Under the pieces are notes generated by a model. The model was given only the letters and a program-made list of their open reading frames with translations. It was not told where the DNA came from and did not search any database. The position numbers and the translations under genes are program-made. Shown here one piece after another: positions 53,577-62,219 of a DNA stretch of 64,000 bases. This DNA comes from Flavobacterium pectinovorum (GTDB lineage Bacteria > Bacteroidota > Bacteroidia > Flavobacteriales > Flavobacteriaceae), in contig NZ_FRBX01000002.1 in assembly GCF_900142715.1 (NCBI RefSeq), positions 1 through 64,000 of the forward strand, read 5' to 3'. Each line of letters opens with the position of its first letter. Within the stretch, counting starts at the first letter, position 1.

Positions 53577-54345
53577 CGGCTTCTATTTTTTGAGTCAGTT
53601 CAATAAATTCTTCTACACTAAGTTGCTCGGGACGTTTATCAAAGATAGTGTCTAATCGCAAATCATCAGTTAAATTTAATGTTTTCAAACTGTTACGTAA
53701 TGTTTTTCGTCTTTGCTGAAAAGCAGTTTTCACCACAGTAAAGAACAACTTTTCGCCACACGGAAGACTATAATCTTCCTTTCGGGTCATTTTCATCACA
53801 CCCGATTTCACCTTGGGCGGAGGAATAAAAACATTTTCGTCAACAGTAAACAAATACTCGGTAATATAGAAAGCCTGCGCTAAAACGGATAAGATTCCGT
53901 AAGCTTTAGATCCTTTTTTCTCGCAAATACGTTCTGCTACTTCTTTTTGAAACATTCCGGAAAACTCAGGAATCTGATCTCTGAACTCTAAAGTCCTAAA
54001 AACGATCTGAGTCGAAATATTGTATGGGAAGTTTCCAATTATAGCAAATTGTTTGTCTTTGTAAACCTCATTGATATTGTATTTCAGAAAATCCTGAGAG
54101 ATAATCTTATCTTTTAATTTTGGATAATTTTCACCTAAATACACTACCGATTCGGTATCAATTTCGATTACGTGCGTATTTATTGGTTTATCAAGCAAAT
54201 ACTTAGTCAACACACCCATCCCTGGTCCTATTTCTAAAACCTCATCGTATCCATTTAAGCTTAGAGTATCTGCAATTGCTTTTGCGATACTTTCGTCTTT
54301 CAGGAAGTGTTGTCCTAAATGTTTTTTGGCTTTTACTTTTTCCAT
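53560..54345 (-). CDS. rsmA: 16S rRNA dimethyladenosine transferase
   Basis: SAM-dependent dimethylation of two adjacent adenosines near the 3' end of 16S rRNA during 30S assembly (KsgA). HLGQHFLKD at the N-terminus, SAM loop [16 protein letters not shown] and the catalytic NFPYNIST (family NLPYNIS). 261 residues from the ATG at 54345. An in-frame GTG nine codons earlier lies in repeat DNA and is rejected. mgtE overlaps its end by 17 bp. Confidence 0.96.
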   Translation of the reverse strand: MEKVKAKKHLGQHFLKDESIAKAIADTLSLNGYDEVLEIGPGMGVLTKYLLDKPINTHVIEIDTESVVYLGENYPKLKDKIISQDFLKYNINEVYKDKQFAIIGNFPYNISTQIVFRTLEFRDQIPEFSGMFQKEVAERICEKKGSKAYGILSVLAQAFYITEYLFTVDENVFIPPPKVKSGVMKMTRKEDYSLPCGEKLFFTVVKTAFQQRRKTLRNSLKTLNLTDDLRLDTIFDKRPEQLSVEEFIELTQKIEADGVQS

Positions 54346-54361
54346 TTTATCTTTTATTTGC

Positions 54362-54533
54362 CGCGAAGGCACTATGTTTTTTTTGCCACGAAGGCACTAA
54401 GACGCAAAGTTTATTATTTATTTTTTTGCCACAACCCGAGCGATAGCGAACAGTCGAAGCAATTACACAAATTATCGCAAATTTTAAAATCTAAAAATCA
54501 GCGGAAATCTGTTTAATCCGTCAAATCAGCGGG
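54362..54533. repeat. Cluster of three dispersed repeat types upstream of rsmA
   Basis: GCCGCGAAGGCACTATG and GCCACGAAGGCACTAAGACG (54361-54413) form a direct repeat of the GCCACGAAGG family. 54434-54464 is the inverted partner of 50651-50682. 54497-54533 (CAGCGGAAATCTGTTTAATC..) belongs to the 2105-2192 family. Three families stacked in about 170 bp suggest a preferred landing site. Confidence 0.65.
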
Positions 54534-54559
54534 CAATTTCTGTTACTGAAACTCAAAAA

Positions 54560-54871
54560 TTAATGCTCCGAAATAACTTCTAACTCCGTTCTGAAAGAAA
54601 GCATTTTATCGGCAAATAATTCCAAAGCTTCTCTATCAAATTTTGGTTGTTCTTCCAGATAATACTTCTCTAAGGTTTCTTTGCTGTCTGTTGTATATTG
54701 AACCGAATACGTAATTCCACCCATTTCTTCTTCAATTAAAACCCTAACAATTCTTGCTGAAGAAAATTTTTCTGTTGCCAGAATTTCCGGTATGTGTTTT
54801 TGCTGCATCCATTTTAACCATTGGTCGTGAACGCTTTCGTGTATATTTGTGGTAACGTTGTAAATAATCAT
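54560..54871 (-). CDS. DUF4286 protein
   Basis: 103-residue soluble protein that fits DUF4286 across its length: MIIYNVTTNIHESVHDQWLK, ILATEKFSSARIVRVL, GGITYSVQYTTDSKETLEKY. The fold is probably an alpha/beta ferredoxin-like barrel; the function is unknown. It lies directly downstream of the TPR protein gene (61-bp gap with a perfect palindrome) and upstream of rsmA in the same direction, an order frequent in flavobacteria. Confidence 0.85.
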   Translation of the reverse strand: MIIYNVTTNIHESVHDQWLKWMQQKHIPEILATEKFSSARIVRVLIEEEMGGITYSVQYTTDSKETLEKYYLEEQPKFDREALELFADKMLSFRTELEVISEH

Positions 54872-54887
54872 TTTTTTCTTGTTTAAT

Positions 54888-54921
54888 CGTTTATTCGGTT
54901 AAACGTTTAACCGAATAAACG
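54888..54921. repeat. Perfect 34-bp palindrome
   Basis: CGTTTATTCGGTTAAAC followed by its exact complement GTTTAACCGAATAAACG. It lies between the TPR and DUF4286 genes. It could be a terminator-like hairpin (weak T tail) or a protein-binding site. Confidence 0.75.
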
Positions 54922-54932
54922 GTTCAACCAAA

Positions 54933-56714
54933 CTATAAATTTTTGTCTCCTCTTAACTCGCGGTATTTTTTTCTGGCATCAACAAAGTAAATACTGTCCT
55001 GATGGTTAAAAATTACCTTCTCATATAATGGCTTTGCCTTTTCTACATCTTTCAATTCATCGTTGTAAATTTCTGCCGAAAAAAACAGCGCTTCATCTAC
55101 GTAAATTCCGTCGCTATGATTGTCAATGATTTGCTGGTATTGGCTTAAAGCCGAATTATAATCTTTGAGACTTTCATAGATTTTACCTAAACGCAACATT
55201 GTTACAGCTTCAATTTCCTGTCCTTTAAACGACTTTAGAATGTTCTGAAACTGCGCAATTGCTTCCGGTTTTTTATTCTGATAAATCAAAAAGTCACCTT
55301 TTGCAAATTGCTTTAATGCTGTTTGTGTCGAATCAGCAACCGTATTATCGTTTATCAGTAAAAAATATTCAAGAGCGTCATTGGCAATCAATTGTGTGCT
55401 TGCCGATTTCAATTCTTTAAATTGTTTTAAAGCCCATTCAAAATCGGTTTTAAAATAACTTGTTTTTGCAGCTTTCAAACTCGCTTCGTGCGACATTACA
55501 TCATTCTTTAAATCCAACTGAATTTGCGAATAATAAATCAATGCCTGATTAAACTTTTCTTCCAAAAGCAAAATATCCGCCAATTCCATTTTGGCATCTG
55601 CTTTTTGATAATCATTTAAATTGAGATCTAACGCTCTTTTTAAAATCGTCTTACCTTCTTCAGGTTTTTTCAAATTAAAAGCCAGGAAATGCGCCTGAAT
55701 TATTTGCAAAGATAAGGTAAAAGGAGTTATATCATAAGTTGCGAGCAATTGTTGCAATTCGGTATTGATTAACGGATAATCTTTTTCCTGTGCATTATCA
55801 ATTTTGATCTGCATCAAATAAGCATTCGTCTGAATCAATAAATCTACATCTTTGGTATTTTGCAGAATAAAATTCAGGATTTCAGTTGCTGTTTCGTCGT
55901 CATCTTCATTCATCGCAAACTGACTTAAATTAACGATACTCATCAAAGATTCCGGTTCGCGCTTGTAAATCGCTTTTTCCTGAATAAAGGCTTTACCAAA
56001 TTCTTTCTGCTGAACATAAAACCAACTCAAATAGTGATTCCAAAACACATCCTGATCTTTTTGGGTTTTCAGGATTAATGCTTTTCGCATAGCATCTTTA
56101 AAAGCTGTATTGTCTGTTTCACCCTGCATAAAGCGGGACAATTGCGTTTGAATCAAATTTGAATTCTGCGGATTTTTATAGGATTCTGTCAATAAAAGAT
56201 CAATCATCGTATCGGTTTTTCCTAACTGACCGTACAACATTCCTATTTGAAAATTAAAATTGTAGTTGGGCTGAACCTGCATTGCTGTTTCATACGCTTT
56301 CAAAGCATATTCCAGTAATACTTTTTTCTCAAACGAACTTCCAATTCCGTAAACATCATTCGGACTTGTTTTGATTTTTTCGATAGCCTGTTCGTAATAA
56401 TTTTTGGCTTTCGAGTCGTTTTTTTGAAGCTGGTAATTATAACCCAATTCCACTAAAAAAACGCCTTGTTTGTAGCGATTGTATCTTTCCTGAATTACTT
56501 TTTGAGCCACGTCAAATTGTTGTAATTGCTGGTAAGATTCGACTGTTCTTAAAAAATATTGGGTGTTGGATGGCGAACTGTTTAAAAGCTGTTCGTAAGC
56601 TATTTTTGCTTTCTCGAAATCGCCTTTATCGTAGTAATATTGAGCCAATTGCTCATTTTGGGATATTGCAAAAGTCGACCACAACAAAACGATATAGATA
56701 AAGATGTTTTTCAT
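54933..56714 (-). CDS. Secreted or periplasmic TPR-repeat protein
   Basis: 593 residues. Signal peptide (YIVLLWSTFAISQ) then at least a dozen TPR-like helix pairs across the whole length: LAQYYYDKGDFEKAKIAYEQ, VELGYNYQLQKNDSKAKNYY, LRLGKIYESLKDYNSALSQY, DVEKAKPLYEKVIFNHQDSI. It probably scaffolds protein complexes in the periplasm or at the outer membrane; the partner is not known. It is transcribed after serS (73-bp gap with a palindrome) and before DUF4286. Confidence 0.82.
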   Translation of the reverse strand: MKNIFIYIVLLWSTFAISQNEQLAQYYYDKGDFEKAKIAYEQLLNSSPSNTQYFLRTVESYQQLQQFDVAQKVIQERYNRYKQGVFLVELGYNYQLQKNDSKAKNYYEQAIEKIKTSPNDVYGIGSSFEKKVLLEYALKAYETAMQVQPNYNFNFQIGMLYGQLGKTDTMIDLLLTESYKNPQNSNLIQTQLSRFMQGETDNTAFKDAMRKALILKTQKDQDVFWNHYLSWFYVQQKEFGKAFIQEKAIYKREPESLMSIVNLSQFAMNEDDDETATEILNFILQNTKDVDLLIQTNAYLMQIKIDNAQEKDYPLINTELQQLLATYDITPFTLSLQIIQAHFLAFNLKKPEEGKTILKRALDLNLNDYQKADAKMELADILLLEEKFNQALIYYSQIQLDLKNDVMSHEASLKAAKTSYFKTDFEWALKQFKELKSASTQLIANDALEYFLLINDNTVADSTQTALKQFAKGDFLIYQNKKPEAIAQFQNILKSFKGQEIEAVTMLRLGKIYESLKDYNSALSQYQQIIDNHSDGIYVDEALFFSAEIYNDELKDVEKAKPLYEKVIFNHQDSIYFVDARKKYRELRGDKNL

Positions 56715-56744
56715 ATTTCAGTTTTTTTAGTCGTGGGTTTTAGA

Positions 56745-56777
56745 AAACCTGACGGGTTTTAAAAACCCGTCAGGTTT
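56745..56777 (-). terminator. Perfect palindromic hairpin after serS
   Basis: AAACCTGACGGGTTTT then AAAAACCCGTCAGGTTT, 16-bp complementary arms with essentially no loop, 11 bp after the serS stop. It may terminate serS or be a dispersed repeat. Confidence 0.6.
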
Positions 56778-56787
56778 AACTATAAAG

Positions 56788-58059
56788 TTAATCTATAATA
56801 TCAAATCCGCAGTAAGGGCGTAAAACTTCTGGAATTACGATTCCTTCCGGCGTTTGGTAATTTTCTAAAATTCCGGCCAAAACTCTTGGCAAAGCCAATG
56901 AACTTCCGTTAAGTGTGTGTGCCAATTGGTTTTTTCCGTCTTTGTCTTTGAAACGTAATTTCAAACGATTGGCCTGGAAAGTCTCAAAATTAGAAACTGA
57001 ACTAATTTCTAACCAGCGATCCTGTGCTGTAGAAAACACCTCAAAATCATAAGTCAAAGCCGATGTGAAACCCATATCGCCACCACATAAACGTAAAACA
57101 CGGTATGGTAATTTTAATTCTTTTAAAATATCTTTTACGTGTTCTACCATTCCGTCCAATGCTGCATAAGAATTATCCGGGTGTTCAACGCGTACGATTT
57201 CAACTTTATCAAATTGGTGCAAACGGTTTAATCCGCGAACGTGCGCTCCGTAAGAACCTGCTTCACGACGGAAACATGGTGTGTAAGCCGTATATAAAAC
57301 CGGCAATTCCGTCTCACTTAATAAAACATCTCTAAATAAATTCGTTACCGGAACTTCAGCAGTTGGAATCAAATATAAATCATCAATTGTTGAATGATAC
57401 ATTTGCCCTTCTTTATCCGGCAATTGACCTGTTCCATAACCTGAAGCTTCGTTTACCAAATGCGGAACCTGAACTTCATTATACCCTGCAGCCGTATTTT
57501 TATCTAAAAAATAATTGATTAGGGCACGTTGCAAGCGAGCTCCTTTTCCTTTATAAACCGGAAATCCTGCGCCTGTAATTTTTACACCCAATTCAAAGTC
57601 GATGATGTCGTATTTTTTTACCAATTCCCAATGTGGCTGTGCGCTTTCGTGTAAAACCGGAATATCGCCTTCCTGAAAAACATTCAAATTGTCGTCCGGA
57701 GTTTTTCCTTCGGGAACAATATCTGCCGGAAGATTTGGTAAAGTGTATAATTTATTGGTTAATTCGACAGCCAAAGCTTCCGCTTTTTCGCCCAATTCTT
57801 TGCTTTTTTCTTTTAATGAAACGGTTTTTTCTTTTAATATTGCGGCTTTAGATTTCTCACCCGCTTTCATTAATTCGCCTATATCTTTGGACAATTTATT
57901 AGATTCGGCTAAAGTATTGTCTAATTCTACTTGTGTTGCGCGACGGGTTTCGTCTAATTGCACCACTTCTTCAACAACGCTTTTAGCATCGATATTACGT
58001 TTTGCTAAAGCCTTGATTACTTTCTCCTGATTCTCTCTAATAAATGCGATTTGTAACAT
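56788..58059 (-). CDS. serS: Seryl-tRNA synthetase
   Basis: Class II aminoacyl-tRNA synthetase charging tRNA-Ser. N-terminal long antiparallel coiled coil (about residues 30-105; NKLSKDIGELMKAGEKSK) binds the tRNA long variable arm. Class II motif 2 is FRREAGSYGAHVRGLNRLHQ and motif 3 is GSSLALPRVLAGILENYQ. 423 residues is normal. The start ATG at 58059 is followed by the family's LQIAFIRENQEKV. A TAAATTTG promoter box lies about 42 bp upstream. Confidence 0.97.
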   Translation of the reverse strand: MLQIAFIRENQEKVIKALAKRNIDAKSVVEEVVQLDETRRATQVELDNTLAESNKLSKDIGELMKAGEKSKAAILKEKTVSLKEKSKELGEKAEALAVELTNKLYTLPNLPADIVPEGKTPDDNLNVFQEGDIPVLHESAQPHWELVKKYDIIDFELGVKITGAGFPVYKGKGARLQRALINYFLDKNTAAGYNEVQVPHLVNEASGYGTGQLPDKEGQMYHSTIDDLYLIPTAEVPVTNLFRDVLLSETELPVLYTAYTPCFRREAGSYGAHVRGLNRLHQFDKVEIVRVEHPDNSYAALDGMVEHVKDILKELKLPYRVLRLCGGDMGFTSALTYDFEVFSTAQDRWLEISSVSNFETFQANRLKLRFKDKDGKNQLAHTLNGSSLALPRVLAGILENYQTPEGIVIPEVLRPYCGFDIID

Positions 58060-58100
58060 AGCTTGATTTTTATAACTATTGTATTTTTTTATAATGGAAG

Positions 58101-58135
58101 CAAATTTAATGAAATGTTTGCTAAGAATACGACAA
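58101..58135 (-). promoter_or_regulatory. Putative promoter of serS
   Basis: On the minus strand TTG (58133-58135), 24 bp, TAAATTTG (58101-58108). The spacing is slightly long for the consensus. Confidence 0.45.
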
Positions 58136-58189
58136 AGTTTAAAGGGAAAAAGTTATTTCTAAATGTTATTCCGCGAAGATGCGCTAAGG

Positions 58190-58244
58190 TTTCGCAGAGA
58201 TTCACGAAGTTTTTAAAAAAATCACTTCGTGAACCTCTGTGAAA
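58190..58244. repeat. Inverted repeat (TTCGCAGAGATTCACGAAG type)
   Basis: TTTCGCAGAGATTCACGAAG (58190-58209) and CACTTCGTGAACCTCTGTGA (58223-58242) are imperfectly complementary; a further CTCTGTGAAATT half follows at 58257-58268. Confidence 0.65.
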
Positions 58245-58314
58245 TTCTTTGTATATCTCTGTGAAATTTATTTAAAACAAAAAGAATTAAGTAAATTGCA
58301 ATTAAAAAATTACA

Positions 58315-58920
58315 ATGATCCATATCAACGATTTTATAGAAAATTTCTCCACTACTTTCAAAGATCTTCCTCAATCAGAACCCTGGACTATTACAAGCAA
58401 TCTCAAAAATATAATCGAAAAAATGATTCCTGATCTTGGTGATGATTTTGTTATTGAAAACAATATAGCGATTCATAAAACTGCCATAATCGAAAACAAT
58501 GTAACTATAAAAACACCGGCTATTATTGGCAAAAACTGTTACATTGGGGCGAATGCTTATTTTAGAGAAGGCGTTTATCTGGATGAATCTGTAAAAATTG
58601 GTCCTGGCTGTGAAATCAAAAGCAGTGTTGTTTTTTCTGAAACTGCCGTTGCACATTTTAATTATATCGGAAATAGTATTGTTGGCAGAAACATCAATTT
58701 TGAAGCTGGTTCGATTGCAGCAAATCATTACAATGAAAGAGCCGTTAAGAAAATTTCTGTGCTTTATAATTCAGAAATTATCGAAACAAACTCGGACAAA
58801 TTTGGATCGTTAATTGGCGATAATTCCAGAATTGGCGCCAATGCTGTATTATCTCCGGGAACAATCCTGATCAAAAATTCGATTGTAAAAAGACTTGAAC
58901 TCATTGAGCAAGTTGTTTAA
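58315..58920 (+). CDS. Left-handed beta-helix nucleotidyl/acyltransferase-like protein
   Basis: 201 residues. The C-terminal two thirds are hexapeptide repeats forming a left-handed beta helix (AIIENNVTIKTPAIIGKNCY, IGANAYFREGVYLDESVKIG, GSLIGDNSRIGANAVLSPGT). They resemble the acetyltransferase half of GlmU (SETAVAHFNYIGNSIVGRNI has the His-loop). No nucleotidyltransferase half is present. It may acetylate a sugar or act in isoprenoid-linked sugar metabolism; the substrate is not known. The isochorismatase-fold gene follows after 25 bp. Confidence 0.78.
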   Translation: MIHINDFIENFSTTFKDLPQSEPWTITSNLKNIIEKMIPDLGDDFVIENNIAIHKTAIIENNVTIKTPAIIGKNCYIGANAYFREGVYLDESVKIGPGCEIKSSVVFSETAVAHFNYIGNSIVGRNINFEAGSIAANHYNERAVKKISVLYNSEIIETNSDKFGSLIGDNSRIGANAVLSPGTILIKNSIVKRLELIEQVV

Positions 58921-58945
58921 TTATTAATACATCAAAATTCAAAAA

Positions 58946-59500
58946 ATGAGTCAAAATACAGCTTTACTTGTAATGGATATGCAGCCCGCAATATTGTCAA
59001 ATCTTTCTGATGCTACTCAAATTGTAGAAAATGTAGCAAAAGCAATTGCGATTGCCCGGTCTAAAAACATTCCGATTATTTATGCTACACTTGGTTTTAA
59101 AAACGGAGCAGCTGAAATTAGTACCAACAACAAAACTTTTGCATCAACGAGAGAGCACATAAACCATATTAATTTTGAAGAATTTACCAAAGTTCACCCG
59201 GCTTTAGCTCCACAAGAAAATGATATACATGTAATTAAGCGCAGAATAAGTGCCTTTACAGGAAGTGCGTTAGAAGTTATTTTAAGATCGAAAGGCATTC
59301 AACATCTTGTACTTACAGGTTACGCCACAAGCGGAATTGTTTTATCGACCACAACCGAAGCCGCCGATAAAGATTATAAAATCACCGTTTTGTCTGATGG
59401 TTGTGCCGATCGCGATGAAGAAGTACATCGCGTATTAACAACAAAAGTTTTTCTTCGTTCTGCCTATGTTCTAACAATCGAAGAGTGGAAGAATTCGTAA
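58946..59500 (+). CDS. Isochorismatase-fold cysteine hydrolase-like protein without the Cys
   Basis: 184 residues of the isochorismatase-like superfamily: ALLVMDMQPAIL (Asp of the triad), KRRISAFTGSALEVIL (Lys and substrate loop), and LVLTGYATSGIVLSTTTEAA. In amidohydrolase members the last motif holds a catalytic Cys (TxxCV); here the position reads Gly-Ile-Val with no Cys. True isochorismatases also work without it. The reaction therefore remains open: hydrolysis of a vinyl ether or a non-catalytic role. Confidence 0.8.
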   Translation: MSQNTALLVMDMQPAILSNLSDATQIVENVAKAIAIARSKNIPIIYATLGFKNGAAEISTNNKTFASTREHINHINFEEFTKVHPALAPQENDIHVIKRRISAFTGSALEVILRSKGIQHLVLTGYATSGIVLSTTTEAADKDYKITVLSDGCADRDEEVHRVLTTKVFLRSAYVLTIEEWKNS

Positions 59501-59533
59501 ATTACAATTAAGAATTCTTCTGTCAAACTGCTA

Positions 59534-59914
59534 CTAATTTACTGTAATACTTCTGGTTGGCGATGATGTACAAGTTGAATTTCCGTTTTGAATAGATACA
59601 TCAACTTTTACTGTATAAGTGCCTGCCGCTGCATATATGTGTGAAATAGAAGTTGTAGTTCCGCTTCCTACTGTAACTGTTTGTGCAGGAGTTCCGTCAC
59701 CAAAATTCCACTTTACAGATTTTAAAGTATAAGTTCCGGAATATTCAATAGAATAATCCATTTTTTTAATATTTGTCTCGTCTGTTTTGTTATGAAGTTT
59801 CACATAAATAGATTCTGCAACGCAATCCAATCCCTTTTCGATATCGTCTTTTCCGCAAGAAAAACTTAGTAGTGATGCCACTACGAAAACTATAATTGTA
59901 AATTTATTTTTCAT
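59534..59914 (-). CDS. PKD-domain lipoprotein
   Basis: 126 residues with a lipobox (VASLLSFSCGKDD) followed by one PKD domain: SVKWNFGDGTPAQTVTV and ISHIYAAAGTYTVKVDVSI carry the usual WxFGDG and H.Y...G.Y.V marks. Single PKD domains in flavobacterial lipoproteins probably mediate protein or glycan contacts at the surface. The partner is unknown. It has its own good promoter (TTG-N21-TACATTTG). Confidence 0.85.
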   Translation of the reverse strand: MKNKFTIIVFVVASLLSFSCGKDDIEKGLDCVAESIYVKLHNKTDETNIKKMDYSIEYSGTYTLKSVKWNFGDGTPAQTVTVGSGTTTSISHIYAAAGTYTVKVDVSIQNGNSTCTSSPTRSITVN

Positions 59915-59955
59915 AATTTATTTGTTTTTAAGTTATAATCAGATTGTTATTCTTA

Positions 59956-59987
59956 CAAATGTATAAAATCAAAAATTATTTTTTCAA
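59956..59987 (-). promoter_or_regulatory. Promoter of the PKD lipoprotein gene
   Basis: On the minus strand TTG (59985-59987), 21 bp, TACATTTG (59956-59963), about 41 bp before the ATG. Confidence 0.6.
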
Positions 59988-60007
59988 TTATAAAATCAAA
60001 TAATCGG

Positions 60008-60574
60008 TTACTCTACATTAAATAATCGCAAAATATAAGAAAGCTCATAAACTATAAAAAGCGCTACCAAAACAGTATGAAAGGTTTTATTGTGAACCTT
60101 TATGGCGACCAAACAAAGCAAAACATGACTTATAATACGCACATAATATTCCTCTTGATTGTACAGAAAATAGTCGCCGCCTTTTATTGCCGTATCAATC
60201 ATATCGGCAATAAAACTTATGGCTAATATCAAGAAAAACCAATTTTTCCGCGAATAGAAATAATCTTCATATCCGTTATAATCAACCAAATCATCGGGAT
60301 ATAAAATCGCACACAACAAGTAATAAATGAGAATGTAACAGATGATGAAAAAGTAATCGACAAAATACCATTCCTGAATCAGTTTAAGATTAAACTCCCA
60401 CCACCAAAAATGTATGATCAGCAAAAAAACATAAAATACCCAAAGCGAGTGTACAAAATAAATTTTCTTTCGTCCCGGATGCTGAATAAAAATCACAGAT
60501 CCTTTTATGAGATGCGTTAAGCTCAATCCCAGAATAATTCCTATAATTGATTTGATGTGTGTTAGTTCTTCCAT
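60008..60574 (-). CDS. Polytopic membrane protein of unknown function
   Basis: 188 residues, about six membrane helices (IIGIILGLSLTHLIKG, LWVFYVFLLIIHFWWWEF, FFIICYILIYYLLCAILY, WFFLILAISFIADMID and two more near the C-terminus). No family was recognised. Aromatic-rich and acidic loops (YNGYEDYFYSRK) are present. It is a single gene with an inverted repeat between it and the next minus-strand gene. Confidence 0.7.
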   Translation of the reverse strand: MEELTHIKSIIGIILGLSLTHLIKGSVIFIQHPGRKKIYFVHSLWVFYVFLLIIHFWWWEFNLKLIQEWYFVDYFFIICYILIYYLLCAILYPDDLVDYNGYEDYFYSRKNWFFLILAISFIADMIDTAIKGGDYFLYNQEEYYVRIISHVLLCLVAIKVHNKTFHTVLVALFIVYELSYILRLFNVE

Positions 60575-60647
60575 AAAATGATATCGATTTTATAAAGAAC
60601 TAAAATTAAATCAATTAATTGAAAAACAATTATTTATGCAGGATAAT

Positions 60648-60711
60648 TTGCCAAAAAGTCACGGAGTCAGAAAGTTTTAAATTTCTTTGCGTCTTCGCGA
60701 CTTTGTGGCAA
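60648..60711. repeat. Inverted repeat of the GCCAC..GTGGC family
   Basis: TTGCCAAAAAGTCACGGAGT (60648-60667) pairs imperfectly with GCGACTTTGTGGCAA (60697-60711); the inner parts AGAAAG/CTTTGCG extend the arms. Confidence 0.65.
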
Positions 60712-60725
60712 TTCCAGCAAAAAAA

Positions 60726-61268
60726 CTAAGCACGCTTTATCTCATGCCCAACAAATTCCTCCAAAGCTGCAAACATATCATCAACAGAAAGCACTTCAAA
60801 ATCTGGGTGATTTTTCAGGAAATTAGCATTGAGCGTAACCAGGTTTTCTTCTAATTCATAAAAAGTATCGTTGTTCAATGAATCCCGAATTGGGTTTACA
60901 CCTTCTAATTTGCCTTTTAAAAATTTAGCCAGCTTTACGCTGCTCATCAATTTGACTTTCTTGCTTTGTTGCTGAAACAATTCTAAATGTTTTTCGGCGC
61001 CAATTAAAGCCAAACATTCTTCAATCAATTCGTTTAGTTCTTTATTCCAACCTGATTTATAGACAAACTGAGCAAAGTTTCCTTCGGCATATTGCGACCA
61101 ATAGTAATCGAGATAATAACTCATCAAAGCATCTTCGTGAATAAATTCGTCATCGACACCTTCTTCGCGCATTAAATTGATCACCGAAATATTTGAGTGA
61201 ATCACATCCTGAAGATTTTCACTGTTCATTGCCGTTTCAGAAACTATTATTCTACCGAATTCCTCCAT
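60726..61268 (-). CDS. DUF4375/DMP19-like protein
   Basis: 180 residues from the ATG at 61268 (MEEFGRIIVS; an earlier in-frame start at 61298 is less likely). The centre, YYLDYYWSQYAEGNFAQFVY and LIEECLALIGAEKHLELF, resembles the DMP19/DUF4375 fold, named after a DNA-mimic protein of Neisseria. The acidic N-terminal part fits that idea. A DNA-mimic role here is not shown. Alone between repeats; no operon partner except possibly the small basic gene upstream. Confidence 0.6.
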   Translation of the reverse strand: MEEFGRIIVSETAMNSENLQDVIHSNISVINLMREEGVDDEFIHEDALMSYYLDYYWSQYAEGNFAQFVYKSGWNKELNELIEECLALIGAEKHLELFQQQSKKVKLMSSVKLAKFLKGKLEGVNPIRDSLNNDTFYELEENLVTLNANFLKNHPDFEVLSVDDMFAALEEFVGHEIKRA

Positions 61269-61298
61269 TATGTTTTGTTTTGATATTTTGAATTGCAA

Positions 61299-61757
61299 AT
61301 TTCGATTAAATAAAAACAGAAAAGAAATACAATCTGATTTTATATAACGTCGTCTTCTGAATTCTTCTTTTCATTCATTTTTGCCACTAGAGCCTTTAAT
61401 CGCAAGGCGCGTTCCTTCTTTTCTTCTTGAAGTTTAGCTTTTTTCCTGTTGAGCAATTTGGTATGCAAAGCCTTATTTTTCGTGTTTTTTTCGGGTCCTT
61501 TTGCCATGATTTCCATTCTTTACTTGGTTTTGCAAATTTCGGAGAAATAATGACACTGGAAAGTATATTTTGTATTTATTCTTTTTTGAAAATTCCGTAT
61601 AAATACTTGGTAAAAAATCTTAATTTATTAATATACTTGTTTGTAAATAAATTAGTTAAATATCAGGCGTTTTAAAAATATGTAAAGTTCAAATAGTATT
61701 TTAAACTATTAATAAACTAATTACAAAATATTCTTTAGGAACTATAAATAATTAAAA
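61299..61757. other. Intergenic region with a small gene
   Basis: Holds the small basic reading frame 61340-61507. The remaining 61508-61757 is AT-rich spacer with no clear promoter. Confidence 0.6.
61340..61507 (-). CDS. Small lysine-rich basic protein
   Basis: 55 residues, ATG at 61507, TAA at 61340-61342. It begins MAKGPEKNTKNKALHTKLLN and continues RKKAKLQEEKKERALRLKAL with an acidic end EDDVI. Strongly basic with predicted amphipathic helix; no signal peptide. Codon use is ordinary for the window. It could bind nucleic acid or ribosomes. The frame is intact and starts with ATG, but the evidence is only coding-like composition. Confidence 0.6.
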   Translation of the reverse strand: MAKGPEKNTKNKALHTKLLNRKKAKLQEEKKERALRLKALVAKMNEKKNSEDDVI

Positions 61758-61766
61758 TTGAAAAGC

Positions 61767-62219
61767 ATGAAAATCACAAAACTAAAAGAAGATCTGTTAT
61801 ATTATGACATTGAAAAAAGAATAGATAGCATTAAAAGCAAAAAAAACATTAATATTTTTCTTTTCCGTATAACAAAAATTATTGTTTTTATTGCAGGTGC
61901 TACCGTTACAGTAATTACTGGTTGGAGAATAACAAATTCAGATTCAATTAATTTTAATCCAGATAATTATGTTTTAATAATTAGTGCGGCAATTACAGTA
62001 TTTGCGGCAATTGAAGGATTATTCAACTTTAAAGACAAGGGAAAAAGTAATGATCTTTTGTTATTTGAATTAAGAAGACTAAGAGATAGAATTTGTTTTG
62101 ATTTTGATAAAAATCCTGATATATATGAAAAAAACAAAGAGGCACATTTCTTAAATTATCAGGAAATCTTAGAATATCAAAAAATCATAATTGAAAATTC
62201 AGATAATGATGAAGAATAA
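61767..62219 (+). CDS. SLATT/DUF4231-like two-TM protein
   Basis: 150 residues from the ATG at 61767 (an in-frame TTG at 61758 is rejected). Helical N-terminus (YYDIEKRIDSIKSKKNINIF), two membrane helices (about IIVFIAGATVTVITGW and YVLIISAAITVFAAIEGLF) and a C-terminal amphipathic helix (LLLFELRRLRDRICFDFDK). This order is that of SLATT/DUF4231 proteins, some of which are membrane effectors in nucleotide-signalled defence. No SMODS or SLOG partner is visible, so a solitary role is uncertain. Confidence 0.65.
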   Translation: MKITKLKEDLLYYDIEKRIDSIKSKKNINIFLFRITKIIVFIAGATVTVITGWRITNSDSINFNPDNYVLIISAAITVFAAIEGLFNFKDKGKSNDLLLFELRRLRDRICFDFDKNPDIYEKNKEAHFLNYQEILEYQKIIIENSDNDEE

